64,000 nucleotides of DNA from Kryptolebias marmoratus (GCF_001649575.2 NC_051449.1:13516374-13580373); one strand, 5' to 3'; numbered from the stretch's first letter, positions 34,001 through 46,512 are shown. A program made the numbers and translations. Notes: generated from the letters alone by a model not told the origin.

Positions 34001-36919
34001 TCAGTTGACAAGGCTGCCATGTTTGCCAGTCCACAGCTCTCGCAGTTCCACCTGACATCCCAGATCTCTGAGGGCCGCTTTCCCCACATCCCCACAGTCC
34101 TGATGAGTCTGCACTGCCTGAGCTATTAGCGCCTCGGCCCCCATCTCCAAGATTAGTTGGCTGTAGTTACGCATACGCGCCACCAGGTTTCGCAGCAGCA
34201 TGCAGCCTTGTTTCTGGGGGATTTTAAGGGAGAAGAGCATGAAAAACACAGACATATGGCCTCTCTCTTCCGAAGAACATATGAGTCTTTAACAATCTCA
34301 CGTTACCTGCACGTTGATCGCATCAGAATGGGCCTTCATGGCCTGCACAGCAGCCAGGGCTCCTCCGTTCTCCATGATGACTTTGCAGTTGTTGGGTTTA
34401 CGTAAGGCGAGAACGGAGAGGCACGCGCAGCCCTGCTCACACACCTGCAGCAAAGCGTGAACACGGCCTCAAAACATCTGTTGCTTTTGTTCTACAAACC
34501 ACTGTTTTTACATCAACAAAACCTTATCCAAGATAACAGTTTGCGTGTTAAATTTGAAATTAAGCCAGGAGTGATAGGATTCAAATAAACTGTAGACAAC
34601 TTACAGACGGGTTGCTCATGTGTCTGTTCATGGCAATGACAATGAGCTGAACACCACCAGCACTGACGACGGTGTCTTTCACGTCATCGTTTCCTGCTAC
34701 AGCACGTATAGCACTGAGGACCTGCCGGACTAGCTCCTGCAAGAACAAATTCAGTGAGGGGAACAAACATGCAAGTGCCGTCTAAGATCTATATGTATGT
34801 ATCACAAACTGTTTTTTGGGTTTTTTTTGTCATTGTACTGTACCGCTGATTCATAGCTGTCTGCAAGCAACGTCATCATGAGCTTTAATCCACCAAGATC
34901 ACAGATGTCTTGACAGAACTCGTTCCTGACAGCCAGGCGAGCTAAAGTTGCACACAGCTCACTCAGGACAGAAGTGTTTTTGAGGTGAGCTGCACAAAAG
35001 GTAGATGTGAAGCAACATCATAACATTAATGTAAAAATAAATAAAGATCTGGGTAAAATGCTGTAGCTGAACTGAAGCCGGTCTTACCTTTTGCAGACTC
35101 AATTAAAACCTTCAGCCCGTTGTGCTCAAGAACAATCATTTTAGCGTGCTCGTGCGCATTCCCAAATGTAACTCGAACGTCATCGTCAAACGTTACGACC
35201 CTGAGAGCTGACGAGGCCTCTTTGATGAGCTCGGCGCAGCCGCTGTGCTGTGTGATGGCACCAGTCAACAACGGCAGCAGGCCACCTTTCACCAGATCCT
35301 GCCTGTTCTGTTCATGTTTTATGCAGCAGTGACGCGCCACGCAGATGGCAGTGCACGTCACCGAGGAATCTGCCCGGTGCTCCTTCAGAACATCCAAAAG
35401 AAACTGTTGTCCTTCTGCATCCAACAAGTCCGGCTGCCCATCTGTCAGAGCAGCCAGGGCGGACAGCGCTGCCAACACGGAGTCCTGCACCTGCTCCTCC
35501 ACGCTCTTCTTGCAGTAGGAGAGGATGATGGGATAGGCTTCTTTTTGAGCAGCCAAATATCTCTGCGCAAATCCCACAGAGCACTGCTCCGTAAAGCATT
35601 TCATGTCTGCTGTCACATCAGCTACAGCAGCAGAGTCTCTTCCGATTCGAAGAGAATCCAAAGCCTGCGAGTGGAAAAAGAAGCAAGCATAAACAGATGA
35701 TGCAACAAAAAAATCTTTGTGTACCACGCTGTACTTTTCTTTAAAGAGTTCAAAACTCACCTTTAGGACCTCATGGGTTTGCTCTTCCTGTTTGTCATCA
35801 GCTGTTACTGCGGGTACAGCTTTAACTATACAACTGAGGTCTACACCTGCAGTGACAAATTACATTTATGTTAATGCTCTCACAGCATGTTATGAAAAGA
35901 CATTTAACAAAAAGGCAGAATTCCTACAATAAATCATTAAATCAATCATTTTAAAGCATAAAAATATCAGTCTAAACTGCCACAAAAAACATTGTCTTGT
36001 CATGTAATTGTGCATATCCTTGGGCTTAATTTTGATAATATTTTCAGCATTTCTAGGATGTTTGCACAAAATATGAGTTTTCATCAAGTATTGCATCACT
36101 TCTGTGCCCCTTAGCTTGAGGTTTTAAAGCTACAGGAAACAGTATTGTGTAACTTCTTCATTTGAACACTGTTTTTCTTTTCAAGTGATTTTAAAAATAT
36201 TTCTTCAGGTATCTGCAGGACTTTTCAGTGTTTTATTATTTAATGTTGACTGCCTTTTCACTCACTTCCAGTCCATAATTTGACCTTTTCCTGAAAAAGC
36301 TTATTTTTCTGTGTTACAAAACCTAATTCTGACTATGGAATTAAAAAAAAAATACCAAAGATAACATCTAAAAGTCTTAAAATTGTGTTTTAGCACAAAC
36401 AAAGTGAGTCATATCAGCTGAAAACTTGTCAGTAGATGATCTTAAGTCCTGTGTCAGGTTTTTGGTGGATTTGTTTTGCCATATCTTAATTACATGACTT
36501 TTTCTACCTACTGTTTATCTGCTGTAGATTATTTCTTTAGGCCTGACACGTCTTCTTTCCTGATTTTTTAACACACTTTGAGTTGTTCTACAAGGACTGG
36601 ACTGAAACTTAGTGAAGAAACAGGTTAAGTCCAAGAAAGACCCTGAGAGACATTCAAAAAGTCTGAAGAAATACTTTAAAAGAAAGTCTAGCAGATAGAG
36701 AGCACGGTTTAAGGGCAATAGAAGTGGTGTAAACCCTTTGCGCAGTAATACATCATAGATTTCGGTAATGTTGTTCCTGACACCTCGGGAACATTTACCT
36801 TGAGACTCAAACTGCTCCACTGCATCTCTGAGAGCCTCATCTGGATCCATCTCAAATTCCTCCATGTTTTCCCGAACAGCATCATCAAAGGTTTCCTGTG
36901 TGATCCTTCGTTTCGCCAT
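34001..36919 (-). CDS. armc6: ARMC6, armadillo repeat-containing protein 6 (7 coding exons, 470 aa)
   Basis: Coding exons, in order on the minus strand: 36799-36919, 35761-35846, 35088-35664, 34844-34989, 34605-34736, 34307-34444 and 34001-34213. Every junction has GT-AG and keeps the frame, giving 470 codons plus TGA. The protein begins [18 protein letters not shown], close to the human start of the same length, and ends [13 protein letters not shown], close to the human C-terminus. Middle parts such as [24 protein letters not shown] and [13 protein letters not shown] are family hallmarks. Residues from about 110 onward fold as armadillo repeats. The molecular role is poorly known. In-frame ATGs lie upstream at 36937 and 36976, but the ATG at 36919 has the best Kozak context (AAAATGG) and matches the human start position. 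Confidence 0.95.
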
Positions 36920-36954
36920 TTTACCTCTTTTACTCATTAATGAAACACGATAAA

Positions 36955-37320
36955 CTGTCAAAACAACATGAAACACGTTTATGGCAACTACATCGAATCC
37001 AAAATCAGGATAGCTAGAAATAACGCCAGCTACGAAGCTAATGTTTTTGTTTTCTCATCTCTTACCATTTAAGTTGGCAAATCTACAGTTCAGTCAAGCT
37101 GCTGGTATAGTATTTATGTATATGTGTGTGTATTTCCTAAATAATATTGACTTTACATCAGATAAAGGAACGAACAATTACCTCCGCCCTGAAACAACCT
37201 CCTCCACTTTGATGAATGAAGTTACGTAGTTTACGTAACAATAGTGAATGTGAACGGCAGCACGGAGCGAGCTGGTCGTCGTGAATAGCAAATTCCGCCG
37301 GACTTCGACGCGTAAATTTG
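36955..37320 (-). promoter_or_regulatory. armc6: probable armc6 promoter / 5' UTR
   Basis: A splice acceptor-like CAG (36955-36957) lies upstream of the start codon, and a donor-like site (GGAGGTAATTG on the minus strand) lies near 37180. CpG-containing DNA at 37250-37310 may hold the start of transcription. The ETS-type motif ACCGGAAGTG near 37720 is on the mau2-relic side. Confidence 0.4.
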
Positions 37321-37971
37321 CTCTGTTGCAACAACGACTGAAAACATTAGTTCCTATAAGCAGTTTTTAAAATACTTAGGAGACATACAAGTAAAATATG
37401 TTGTTGAATAATTTAGAATAGAATAAAACATTTTATAAATGCAAGTGAAGTGACCCGTAGATATCAATAAAATACATTTACAGAATAGGTCATGAACAGT
37501 AAATGAGTGCTCGAGTGACAGGTTATTTTGCCAACTTTCCTTTCAAAATAAAGCAGATATTTTAGTAAATAATAATAATGCTTAAATAATGCTTGTTACC
37601 GTATAATTTACATGAAAAAGACGTAAATATGTTATCGTTTACGTGTAAAGTTGGTAAAATAAGACGAGTTGCCCTAAGTTATCTTCGCAAGAAAGAAAAT
37701 CAGAAATTAAAAAATGCAACCGGAAGTGACTTACCCGGAAAAAAGCAGTCATTCGTTTTCCCTGATGCTGCAGAAATTAAAAAGTACAAAAACATGCCCA
37801 CCATTGTGTCACCATTTTTTGTTAAATACCCCAAAATCAGTGATGCTTAAAATAAGTATCCTTTGCAGGTATATTAATATACTATTCTATTTATAATAAT
37901 GCATGGTGTGTGATGTCAGCATGAATACGTTTTAAAAGAAGTTCAGGTCTCATATCCTTTGTGATATATGC

Positions 37972-40096
37972 CAGATCTCTCAGTTTGAGGATTTAAAGTT
38001 TGAAGCTGCAAGTATTTTATCAGGTTTCTACTGTCATCAGGTAAGTGCATCCAGTCTCTTAACAGATCATAAAAGATAAGGAAAGCATTAAACTATGTCA
38101 AGATACCCTTTAAAGCATTATCAATATTTCTGCTTAATTACTCACTCACTAGCTTCTCTTTTTTTTTTTTCCAAGAGTTGACTCTGCCAAACCAGTGCTG
38201 CACAAAGTCATCCAGATTTTTCTACAAAATCCCCGCCGGCACTGCAGATTGCTGTTCCAGCTGGCAGCAGTAAGCATCATGCAATATTTGTTTTTAATAA
38301 ACTCATTTCAAGCTTGTTAAATTTATGTGTGCGATATTATTGTTTTGGTTTTTTCCCCTCACAGCAACTACCCACTTCAGAAAAAGATCTAGCATCTACT
38401 CATGACCTCCTGGGAGTGGGGACAGAATGTGCACAAGTTGTGGGATCAGAATACACCAGGTAAACTGAACACCAAGAGACTGCGGACTGATCTGTGGTTG
38501 GGCTCCATCTCACTTTAAGTTTATTTTTCCTGCAGAGCTGTGCTTTTATTAAGTAAAGGCATGGCAAGTAAAGGCTCTCCACCTAGAGACATCATAGAAT
38601 CATAGAAAACTGTCCGGGTGATCCCGTCCAGAAGGAGTGTCGGAGGGTTTTCTTTATGGAGCTGCAGGTTACACGTCACCTGGATACTAGGCGGGTACCT
38701 CTGTACTCTCAACATTGAATTATTTTAAATGAAAATAAAAATAACTCCAATTTTTACCAAAAACCAATACTGTTTAGTAAAAGAAAAGATTAGCTTATTG
38801 CAGCACACTATAAAAAATAATGTATTGTACTTTTAGTAACTGATGCTTAATGTTGTGTAGTTCAAGTTTCTGGTGTAATAAGCAACAAAATGGAAGCTGT
38901 TCTACATCAGTAAAGATTGTAAAGCCATGTCTGAAGCAGCTTCAGCAGTGCATCCAGACCCTCTCCACCCTCCAAGATGAGTAGATCCTTCCTTCAAACC
39001 CTGCAGCTCTCTTCCACTGGCTGCCCAACGAACATAGATGCTCTCATGCACCTGGTGAGATTCAGTTCCACCTTCACAGCCTCTGAAAATGTATAATCCC
39101 TGAATCTGCAACACAGAAATGTGGCTAATTAGTTTTTTGGTTTTGTTTTTTGTGTGTGGACAAACAGTGGCGGTGATGCACTCCATGTTGCAGGATTACC
39201 TTGGAGAAGGGTTAGACAAAGCTCTGGAGAAGCTGAAGAGTAAGTTTGCTGGAGAACGATGTCAGATTACTCTCCCTCTGTGTCCACAGCAATGCCTCAA
39301 TCCGTCTGCTCAAAGTGCTGGACAACAGTCCCATCCTGTCCACGTTCCAAATCATCCTTCTGGAGCAAATCGTCATGTTCCGACTGGTCACTGGACACAA
39401 GGTCGCAGCTTTACAGGAAGTGAGTCATCAGCTGTCGGGGCTCATCTCTGTATGACTGCTGCTGATTCTCAGTGGAAACAGATCATACACCTTTTGTTGA
39501 GCCTGTGATGGTTTGTGTTAATTTTTTTTTTTTTTTCAGAGTTTCAGGTCATCCAGGCTGATTACAAATCATGCTGCTCAGCTTTGCACGCTCTTGGTGA
39601 GTCTGAAGACAAAGACGTGTTTTGTTTACAGCATTGAGTAGCTGCAGGGCTGTTTTGCTGTTTGCACATCTTTCTCTTGTTTTTCTGCTTCAGGGCCTCT
39701 ACTGTGTGTCTGTGAACTGCATGGACAATGCTGAGGCTTTACAGGTTTTATTGTGATTCTGTTCTTCCTTATGTTTAACATATATGATGGGGTTTTTAAG
39801 TGAGAGTCTAAAGATGTCCGGTGCAGAGGATCTAAACAGACTTGACCTCCTGCTCGCCGGTTCTGCTCGGCCACATCTTCTTTGTTCTTGGGTAACCACA
39901 GGGCGTGTCTGCAAATCACCACGTTTCTTATCCGTCAGAACACACAAACAGCTGCAGACTAATCACAGAGCGACAGATGGGTTCTGAGCTGCATATCTGG
40001 CTCTGGGTGTTCTCCAGGAAAGCAACAACATGGTGGTTCCTGCCGTGCCGCTGGATGTAGTGAGATCCCTGACATGTCTGAAACTGTCACTCAGCC
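37972..40096 (+). pseudogene. mau2: mau2 (SCC4, cohesin loader) relic with introns
   Basis: MAU2 partners with NIPBL to load cohesin. Eleven blocks on the plus strand match human MAU2 in order: 37972-38040 (QFEDLKFEAAS), 38176-38269, 38365-38459 (EKDLASTHDLLGVG, VVGSEYT), 38536-38694 (LLLSKGM, then VFFMELQVTRHLD), 38911-39054 (VKPCLKQLQQCIQTLSTL, LFHWLPNEH), 39168-39239, 39290-39419 (ILSTFQIILLEQIVMFRLVT), 39540-39596 (NHAAQLCTLL), 39694-39743 (GLYCVSVNCMDNAEA), 39790-39902 (LKMSGAEDLNRL) and 40018-40096 (ESNNMVVPA). Most blocks keep GT-AG sites, so this is a duplicated gene, not a processed copy. It is broken: in-frame TAG at 38603-38605 and 38982-38984, deletions inside blocks 4 and 6, a stop soon after block 9 and frame slips in blocks 10 and 11. 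The N-terminal first exons and the C-terminal end are not found. Same strand and order as human MAU2-GATAD2A. Confidence 0.9.
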
Positions 40097-40109
40097 CTAA
40101 CTTACATTG

Positions 40110-43100
40110 TGTGTGTGTGTGTGTTAATGTTACAGGAAAAACTCTGTAATAAGATAACAGTCTGAGATTATGCAGTGTGCCCCTTGAAAAAAAAAATCAA
40201 AATGCTTGTGAGGTTATTACAAAGTGGCATTTCATTGTTGTTGTTGCAGTTTACTTTTTCAGCTAAAGGGGGGCGTAAGAGCTCATTTTGCCTGAAAATC
40301 CACCAAATTTTAAAACTATTTTTAGGAAAAATAAACACATGAGTTTGGTTTGTGTTTACTCTTAGCATTTCAAGGTTCTTTTTATTCGTTTGCTTGTTTA
40401 TTTACTGCCAACATTTTGTAAGTGGAGGGCACAAACCATCTTGTTTTATTGCTTTTAAACAAGGTATAAGATTATTTTGACCAAAAATATAAATATATTT
40501 TTAAACACTTCAATCTCTGGTCTTCCATTCCTAATTCTAACTAAATGACTTTGGTGTTTTTATACATTTTATTTTGTGAAAAATGAGGAAAAATTCAGCT
40601 TGGCTGGCAGCTTTGAAGGACAGCTAGTTCTGATCTGTGTGAGCTAATTTAAAGTATTGTTTTATTTTGTGTCATCAGCACGCACTGTGTTTTTATAAAC
40701 TATCACCTCCTGAAGTTTAGGTTCTGTCAGTTTGAGTCCCGAGTGAAAATCCTGACCCCGTCTGACCAGCAGGAGGTGGATGAGAGGGGCCTGGAGAGAC
40801 AGCGTTCTCATAAAAGTGTTCACATAAACTCACCATGAAGCCATTAAACGTGCTTTTCTGGGACTGGAACTGTTTAAAATGCTAAAAGCTCAAGAGTAGC
40901 CAATTATTTATCATTTGTGTCTACACAAGATCTCACAGTGGCTCCGTCTCATCGAAAACATTGTGCTACAAAGCAGATGCACTAAAAGGTTTTATTTATT
41001 TGGACAAAAAAGTGTCTCAAAATAGATTTTTAGTTTAGTTGAAAGGGTCATGAACAGGTTTCATGAAGTTTGGTATTTGACCTCTTTCAGCATCTTTAAC
41101 TTGAACGTAGTTAAACCTTCATTGCTTCGGATATTTTAAATTAAACTTGATCTATGTTGTTGATTTTCTAACATATCTTTGGCCACCTAAAAACATATTT
41201 GTAGGTTTGTTTTGACACTTTGAAGGAGCTGTAAAAAGCACTTTTAATTTGATTTATTTATTTTTAATCCCTACAGTTTTGCAGCCCTGCCGCCTGACTC
41301 ACTCTCTGTCGTTCATTTTTATTTTTGTTCATATTTTACCTGGACTCAAAGCACTATTATTTCTTATCAATCAGACTCTTTGTTTTCATGATGAAACTCA
41401 CTTTTTTTATTGATATTTTTCAAGGCAACATTTTGGAACGGCCTCGTCTCATTTTCCATTTGACTCCTTTCCTCCAGTTGATGGCGCTATCTTTCTATAT
41501 TATGTTTATGTAACTTATTTATTTGTATGTTTCTGTTACATCAGATGCATTTGTTCTTTGTTTAGTTGCAGTTTTAGATTGTAAAAGAACTGTTTGGAAC
41601 ATGAATTTTCTGGTAATGTTGGAAGTTTAATCCTGTTAAGACTTCAAAGTAAACGTCCTTGTTTTCTACTTTGCACAAGGGTTGCTGCAGTAAAAAAAAA
41701 AAAGTAGCATGAATGCTGTTTATGATATTAGCATTTTACAGTGTTTTAGTTATGGGAATGTTTAATCTTTCTTTAGCTATAAGCACTTTTATGACTCTGT
41801 TTTTATAAATAAAGATTAAACAGATCCATCATGGTGTCAATCATGTACAATAAACCTGCAAAATGTAATAATTTATTCTTGTACATTCAGCATAACTATA
41901 TCAAAGCTGTGTTTGTGCTTCAACTAAAAAGGCTAAAGCTGCTTTATGGTTTGCAGGAACTTTTCTTTGTTTGTTTTGTTTTGTAATCTGAACAACAGAT
42001 AAATAAATGAAGGAATAAATCAGGGCTCACCACCGATGACTGATTTGTCATTTGTGCTGCACAGAAAATTAAACCTGTTTGTTTTTATCATGTTTTTATC
42101 ATGTTGGAAATGTACTCTAATAAAAGGGATACTTAAAAAGAAGATTTCACCCCAGCCAGTCCAAACACTTGATCCTTACAACATACATTAAAACACCTCA
42201 GAGCTGCCAACATGTTCATCATTACAGGATGTCTGCTTTAACCTCATGATTATTGCTGTTAATAATAACAATAATAATAGTAATAATAAATTACCCTAAC
42301 TGGGTTTTGGTGTGCTGGAAGAATTTATAATTAGCAGTAAAACAAAGTTAGATGGGGGGGTGCAAAACCCAGTGACACAGGGGGCCAAAACTCAAAACTC
42401 GGTCCTAGCCAAGGGCCAATCTCCATCAATATTTATGGGAAAATACATGTTTTAAATGTAATATGTCCAGTTATTCATTTATAAATACCAATTACCTTTT
42501 CCCAGTGACAAATTATATAGAATTTAAAACAAACACACTTTAATGAACAAAGAAAAACAGATAAAACTTTAAAAATAACCATTACCATTAATTTATTTTC
42601 CTCACTCTATATCATCAACTTTTAAATGATTTTTTTTACTAATATATTTGATCACAATCCAATAAAGGTTGGAGGATTTTACAGAGATGTCTGAGTCACA
42701 GCAGATAAAGAATTTAAAGCCTCTTGAGTTAAAACTTTACACAAGTTATCAAAAATAAGCATTTTTTGATGCCAACTTTATCAAAAGGTCTCGTGTTTTG
42801 ACATAAAGAGAGGTAAAATCCATTTTTCTAAATGTTTGGGTTTTTTCATGAATGAGTTGCAGAGGATGCTGGCTGCAAAAACAGAAAATAAAAAGAAGAA
42901 CGTGGTGTATGTCGCAACTTCTTCGACCACAGATGTTTGCAATTTTAACACAAGATAATTACAGTTTGTTCTGGATGGAGCAGCTATATTTGCCCCTCTG
43001 GGACGCAGAGTTATGAAGCTGTTGTTTATAAAATCTGTCATCCACCTTCTGAAGGCACACGAGAGGCGGAGGGTGAAAAGGTGATTCTGCTGAAGGGACA

Positions 43101-43360
43101 TCCAGACCGCGTAGTTTATGACACTGTCAAGACATCTGAGTCAAAAACAGAAGTCCTTCAGATAATTAGAATACGGAGAATAAAGTCTTTGATTGCTTCA
43201 CAAGTTAGAAAAACACTTTTCAAAGTCACTGCACTGAAAAATATGTGTGTTTAATTTAAAGGCCTAAACTCTGAGCTGGGTCAAACTCATAATTCTGACA
43301 GCAGAAAGACAAACAACATTATCTGCAAACGATAAAAGATGACTCTAAAGAAAACTGCTG
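40110..43360. other. no gene recognised downstream of the mau2 relic
   Basis: AT-rich DNA with a short (TG)n near 40110, an (AAT)-like tract at about 42258-42290 and AATAAA signals near 41808 and 41850 that could be the old mau2 3' end. No open frame resembles a known family. Confidence 0.45.
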
Positions 43361-43370
43361 AAACATCTAG

Positions 43371-43690
43371 AAAAAAGCTGAAAGTAGCAAAAGACTAGCT
43401 AAAAGGTAAAACTAGCCTATGCTTTGCTGAAAGGTAAAAAGAGCTAAAAAAAAAGTAGCTAAATGTTAGCCTAAAGGTAAAAGCAGTAAACTACTAGCTG
43501 AAAGTAGCTCAACACTAGCTAAATTGTAAATATTAAAAAGCTAAAAGCAGCAAATTACTGACTAAAATGTATAAGTATCAAAATGCTAGCTAAAGGCTCA
43601 AGGTAGTAAAACATCAGCTAAAAGCTAATGATAACAAAATGCTAACTAAAAGTTGCAAGAGGCTACCTAAAAGGTAAAAGTAACACCAGA
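43371..43690. repeat. degenerate minisatellite based on GCTAGCTAAAAG
   Basis: About 320 bp built of diverged units with the words AGCTAAAAG, AAAGTAGC and AAATGCTAGCTAAA repeated at 25-35 bp spacing. Units are unequal, so the array is old. Confidence 0.8.
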
Positions 43691-44439
43691 AGACAAAAAA
43701 ATAGTGCAAGTGTGATGAAGTAGATTTAAAAAAGAACAATGTTTTTAGGGAAATAGAAATCTCAATGGTTTTTTTGTGCTTAAAGTGAAATATTTTGAAA
43801 AGTGTAAAAGTTACAAAAACCAGAAGTCACAGCCAGAAGGCCCTGAATGAGCTCAACATTTTGAAATGGCACAAAGTCTTCAGAAGTAGTTAAATGTTTC
43901 AAAAGGTAGAAAAGAAAAGTCCAAGATAAAAGAGAAACTGGATCAGTATGAGGTGAAATTCAGCATTCTCACAAAAAATGATCAAAGTTTAGTTTCCCTG
44001 AGTTGAGCCACACGAAATAACCTAAAACTGAGTTCTTTTTCAAAATAAAAATGTGAATATTTAAAACTAAACAGTACCGTTTTATAAAACAGTCTATCAG
44101 ACATCCGTCATTTACGTATGAATTTACGCATTAATTTAATTACGTACTTGACGTAGGTCAGAAAACGCCTGTTTTTTCTGAACTACATCGGTAAGTGGAG
44201 ACCTCTCCGACAGCTCATCTGATTCATTTTTACAAACTAAGAGTTTTTTCCCTCTAAACTCCCGTATTTCACGGAAACCCCCGCTCTGCCGGCAGTCATT
44301 CCTCCGCAGAGAGGAGTGTTTGGTGAGAAGAAGTGAAAAGTTTTGGGACGCTCTAGGTGTCTTGGACGCCGCAGCTGAAAGGAGTCATTTCCTGCCAAAT
44401 AGTGAGCCGGTCTAATCGTGACTGCAGCAGCTACTTCCT

Positions 44440-44600
44440 GCATTGTTACAGTGCTTAATGAGGATTAAGTTGAAGCTGTCATGTCGAAACTGGCGGCCAT
44501 TAGGCCCGCTCCGCACCGAGGAGGCGGGGGAGACGGAGAAGAGAGGAGGCTGGAGGCAGGCTCACCTCACCCGGCTTCCCTTCTGAGCTGATCCCCCCCC
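44440..44600. promoter_or_regulatory. GC-rich block with YY1-like and homeodomain-like motifs
   Basis: A CpG-containing patch in AT-rich surroundings. It has GGCGGCCATT (44492-44501), a reverse YY1 core, and TGAGGATTAAG, an OTX/PITX-like TAATCC on the other strand. No exon is supported. It could be an alternative upstream promoter or enhancer of gatad2a. Confidence 0.3.
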
Positions 44601-45029
44601 CCTCACCTGGACAGGAGGAGCACTCTGACTGCCAAAATATACACATATGTTCACATCTTTACACCTCACTGTCTTCTCAGGACAATCATGTTTTTATTTT
44701 ACTCATTAAGGGGGCAATCACATCTGATCAATATGATTCTTTTTGAAATCTATGGCAATGGTTATAAAACAGCTATTTACTGATGCTTAAAAGACATGAT
44801 ATTATGTAATCACAGCATCACAAAGCTGCAGCCTCAGGGAACCATCTCTTCTGTAAAATGAAATGTCTGCCTTTGGCTTGAAGGAATGCATATCGCCCGC
44901 CGCCCTTCATGCCAGAGTGAAAAACAAATGGCGTTGACAAATGATGGAGTCGTCGCCAGTTTCGGTCAAACCTTGGTAATAGTGACGTGCGGGCGCATGC
45001 CATACTGCAAAATGTCAGAGTACGCGTTG

Positions 45030-45535
45030 CGAGCGACTCTCAGCTACTACCACACCGAATTTTAGCACAATGTGTGTGAAACTGACTGAGTTGGAGCCAT
45101 TTTTGTGTTCTGCTAAGGTCAGAAGGCTGTGGCGCCTGTCTCGAACTTGGTTGGCTGCAAATGTTAATCGGTTTTAGAGGTACGTCCAATGAAGATTTCC
45201 TGAAAGGTTCATTAAAATTCGTTCTGTGGTTCATGAGATATTTTGCTAAAAACAACAACAACAACAACAACAAAAAAAAAACAATGGAGATGCTTAGAGT
45301 ATAAATTGGGCATGACTCTCAGCTACGACCACACCAAATTCCAGGTCAGTGTTTGTAGAACTGACTGAGTTATAGCCATTTTTTGTGTTGTCTAAGGTCA
45401 GTTGGATGTGGCGGCCATTTTGAATTAGGTTGGCTCTAAAAATTAATCTTTTGTAGATGTACATCAATTGATTGTTTTCTAGGAGTTTAAATAAAATTCA
45501 ACCAGTGGCTCGTGAAATGCTCTGTGACCAGACAT
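45030..45535 (-). repeat. dispersed repeat family, two head-to-tail units
   Basis: Two units (about 45030-45255 and 45305-45535) share ACTCTCAGCTAC, ACTGACTGAGTT, AGCCATTTTT, AAGGTCAG, a GGCGGCCATTTTG-type block (clear in the second unit) and TTGGTTGGCTC/GTTGGCTGC. They are the reverse complement of the copies at 46.2, 50.5 and 50.8 kb. An (AAC)n tract at 45249-45270 lies between the units. Confidence 0.75.
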
Positions 45536-46229
45536 ACACACACACAACACAGGAAATAAAATTACCGTCCACCTTTGCCTTTTTTTTTTTTTTTTTCAAA
45601 CAGTCTAGCCTCAGGAGATCGAGTGGGATGAGAGAAGTCAAACAATCAGACTTGATGACACGGCAGCATCTAGAAAGAACTCTTTGTGTCGTTTAAAGAA
45701 CGGCAGGCTGACAAAGCAAAGCACTTCAAGCCCCTCTCCAGCTGCTGGAGAATAACATCCCCACTTCAGGCTTTATGGTTTCTTACTTGGATCACGGTTT
45801 TACAGACATATATATAAACCTGTGAGTGTTTTGCGAGGATTAGCTTAGTTCACAGGAAAGGATGCTTTGAACAGATGCAGGTCTTGTCATGAAAGAAGAA
45901 GCCAATTGGATTCTCCACAGAGCCGACTCTGCCACTAATGTGGGAACCCTGCTGCGAGTGTTCTGGACCTGCATGTTTGGAGCTGACTGGAACTGTGGGT
46001 CTGGCTGATCTCTCATTAAAGCAAACCTCGTTTGATCCCTACTGTAAAGTGAGACATAAATAGACAACGCTGTTGGTCATGGACCCTTGCATCACTTCTG
46101 GTACAGACAGTTTTGGTGAATGAGGACAAAACTGCTCACACAGAAGCCATATTATGAGATAATTATCAACAAACGGTGAAGGTGGTTGATATTGTTTTTG
46201 CCTGTGTCTGTGTGACCATGTGTGTGTTT

Positions 46230-46512
46230 GTGTGTCTGTCTGTTACCAGAATATCGCAAATTTTAATGAAACTTGCAGAAACTAATTATTGAATGTACAT
46301 CTAAATCTGATTATCTTTGAAGTCAACCAAATTCAAGATGCCAATGAACATTATCCAACACAAAAATGGCTGTAACTCAGTAAATCTTGCAGATATTGAT
46401 CGCAAATTTGACGTGGTAGTAGCTGAGAGTCATTCAAAACACATACTCGAAGTGGGACATCTTGTGAAATTACATGAGATTACTGAGCATAATATTGTTT
46501 TCAAAGTATAAC
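46230..46512 (+). repeat. dispersed repeat family, single unit
   Basis: The block order is the same as elsewhere: TTTTAATGAAACTTGCAG, ATTATTGAATGTACATCT, GAAGTCAACCAAATTCAAG, ACACAAAAATGGCTGTAACT, GTGGTAGTAGCTGAGAGTC. An in-frame open reading frame across it is by chance. Confidence 0.75.

Noticed and set aside
35245..35700. A 151-residue plus-strand open frame
   Set aside because: It is the antisense shadow of armc6 coding exon 3.
37593..37850. A plus-strand open frame of 85 codons just before the mau2 relic, considered as a lost mau2 first exon
   Set aside because: The translation has no resemblance to the MAU2 N-terminus and the DNA lacks matching splice sites.
46317..46511. A short open frame with plausible protein-like sequence
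   Set aside because: It lies wholly within a copy of the dispersed repeat, and the other copies are not open in the same frame.
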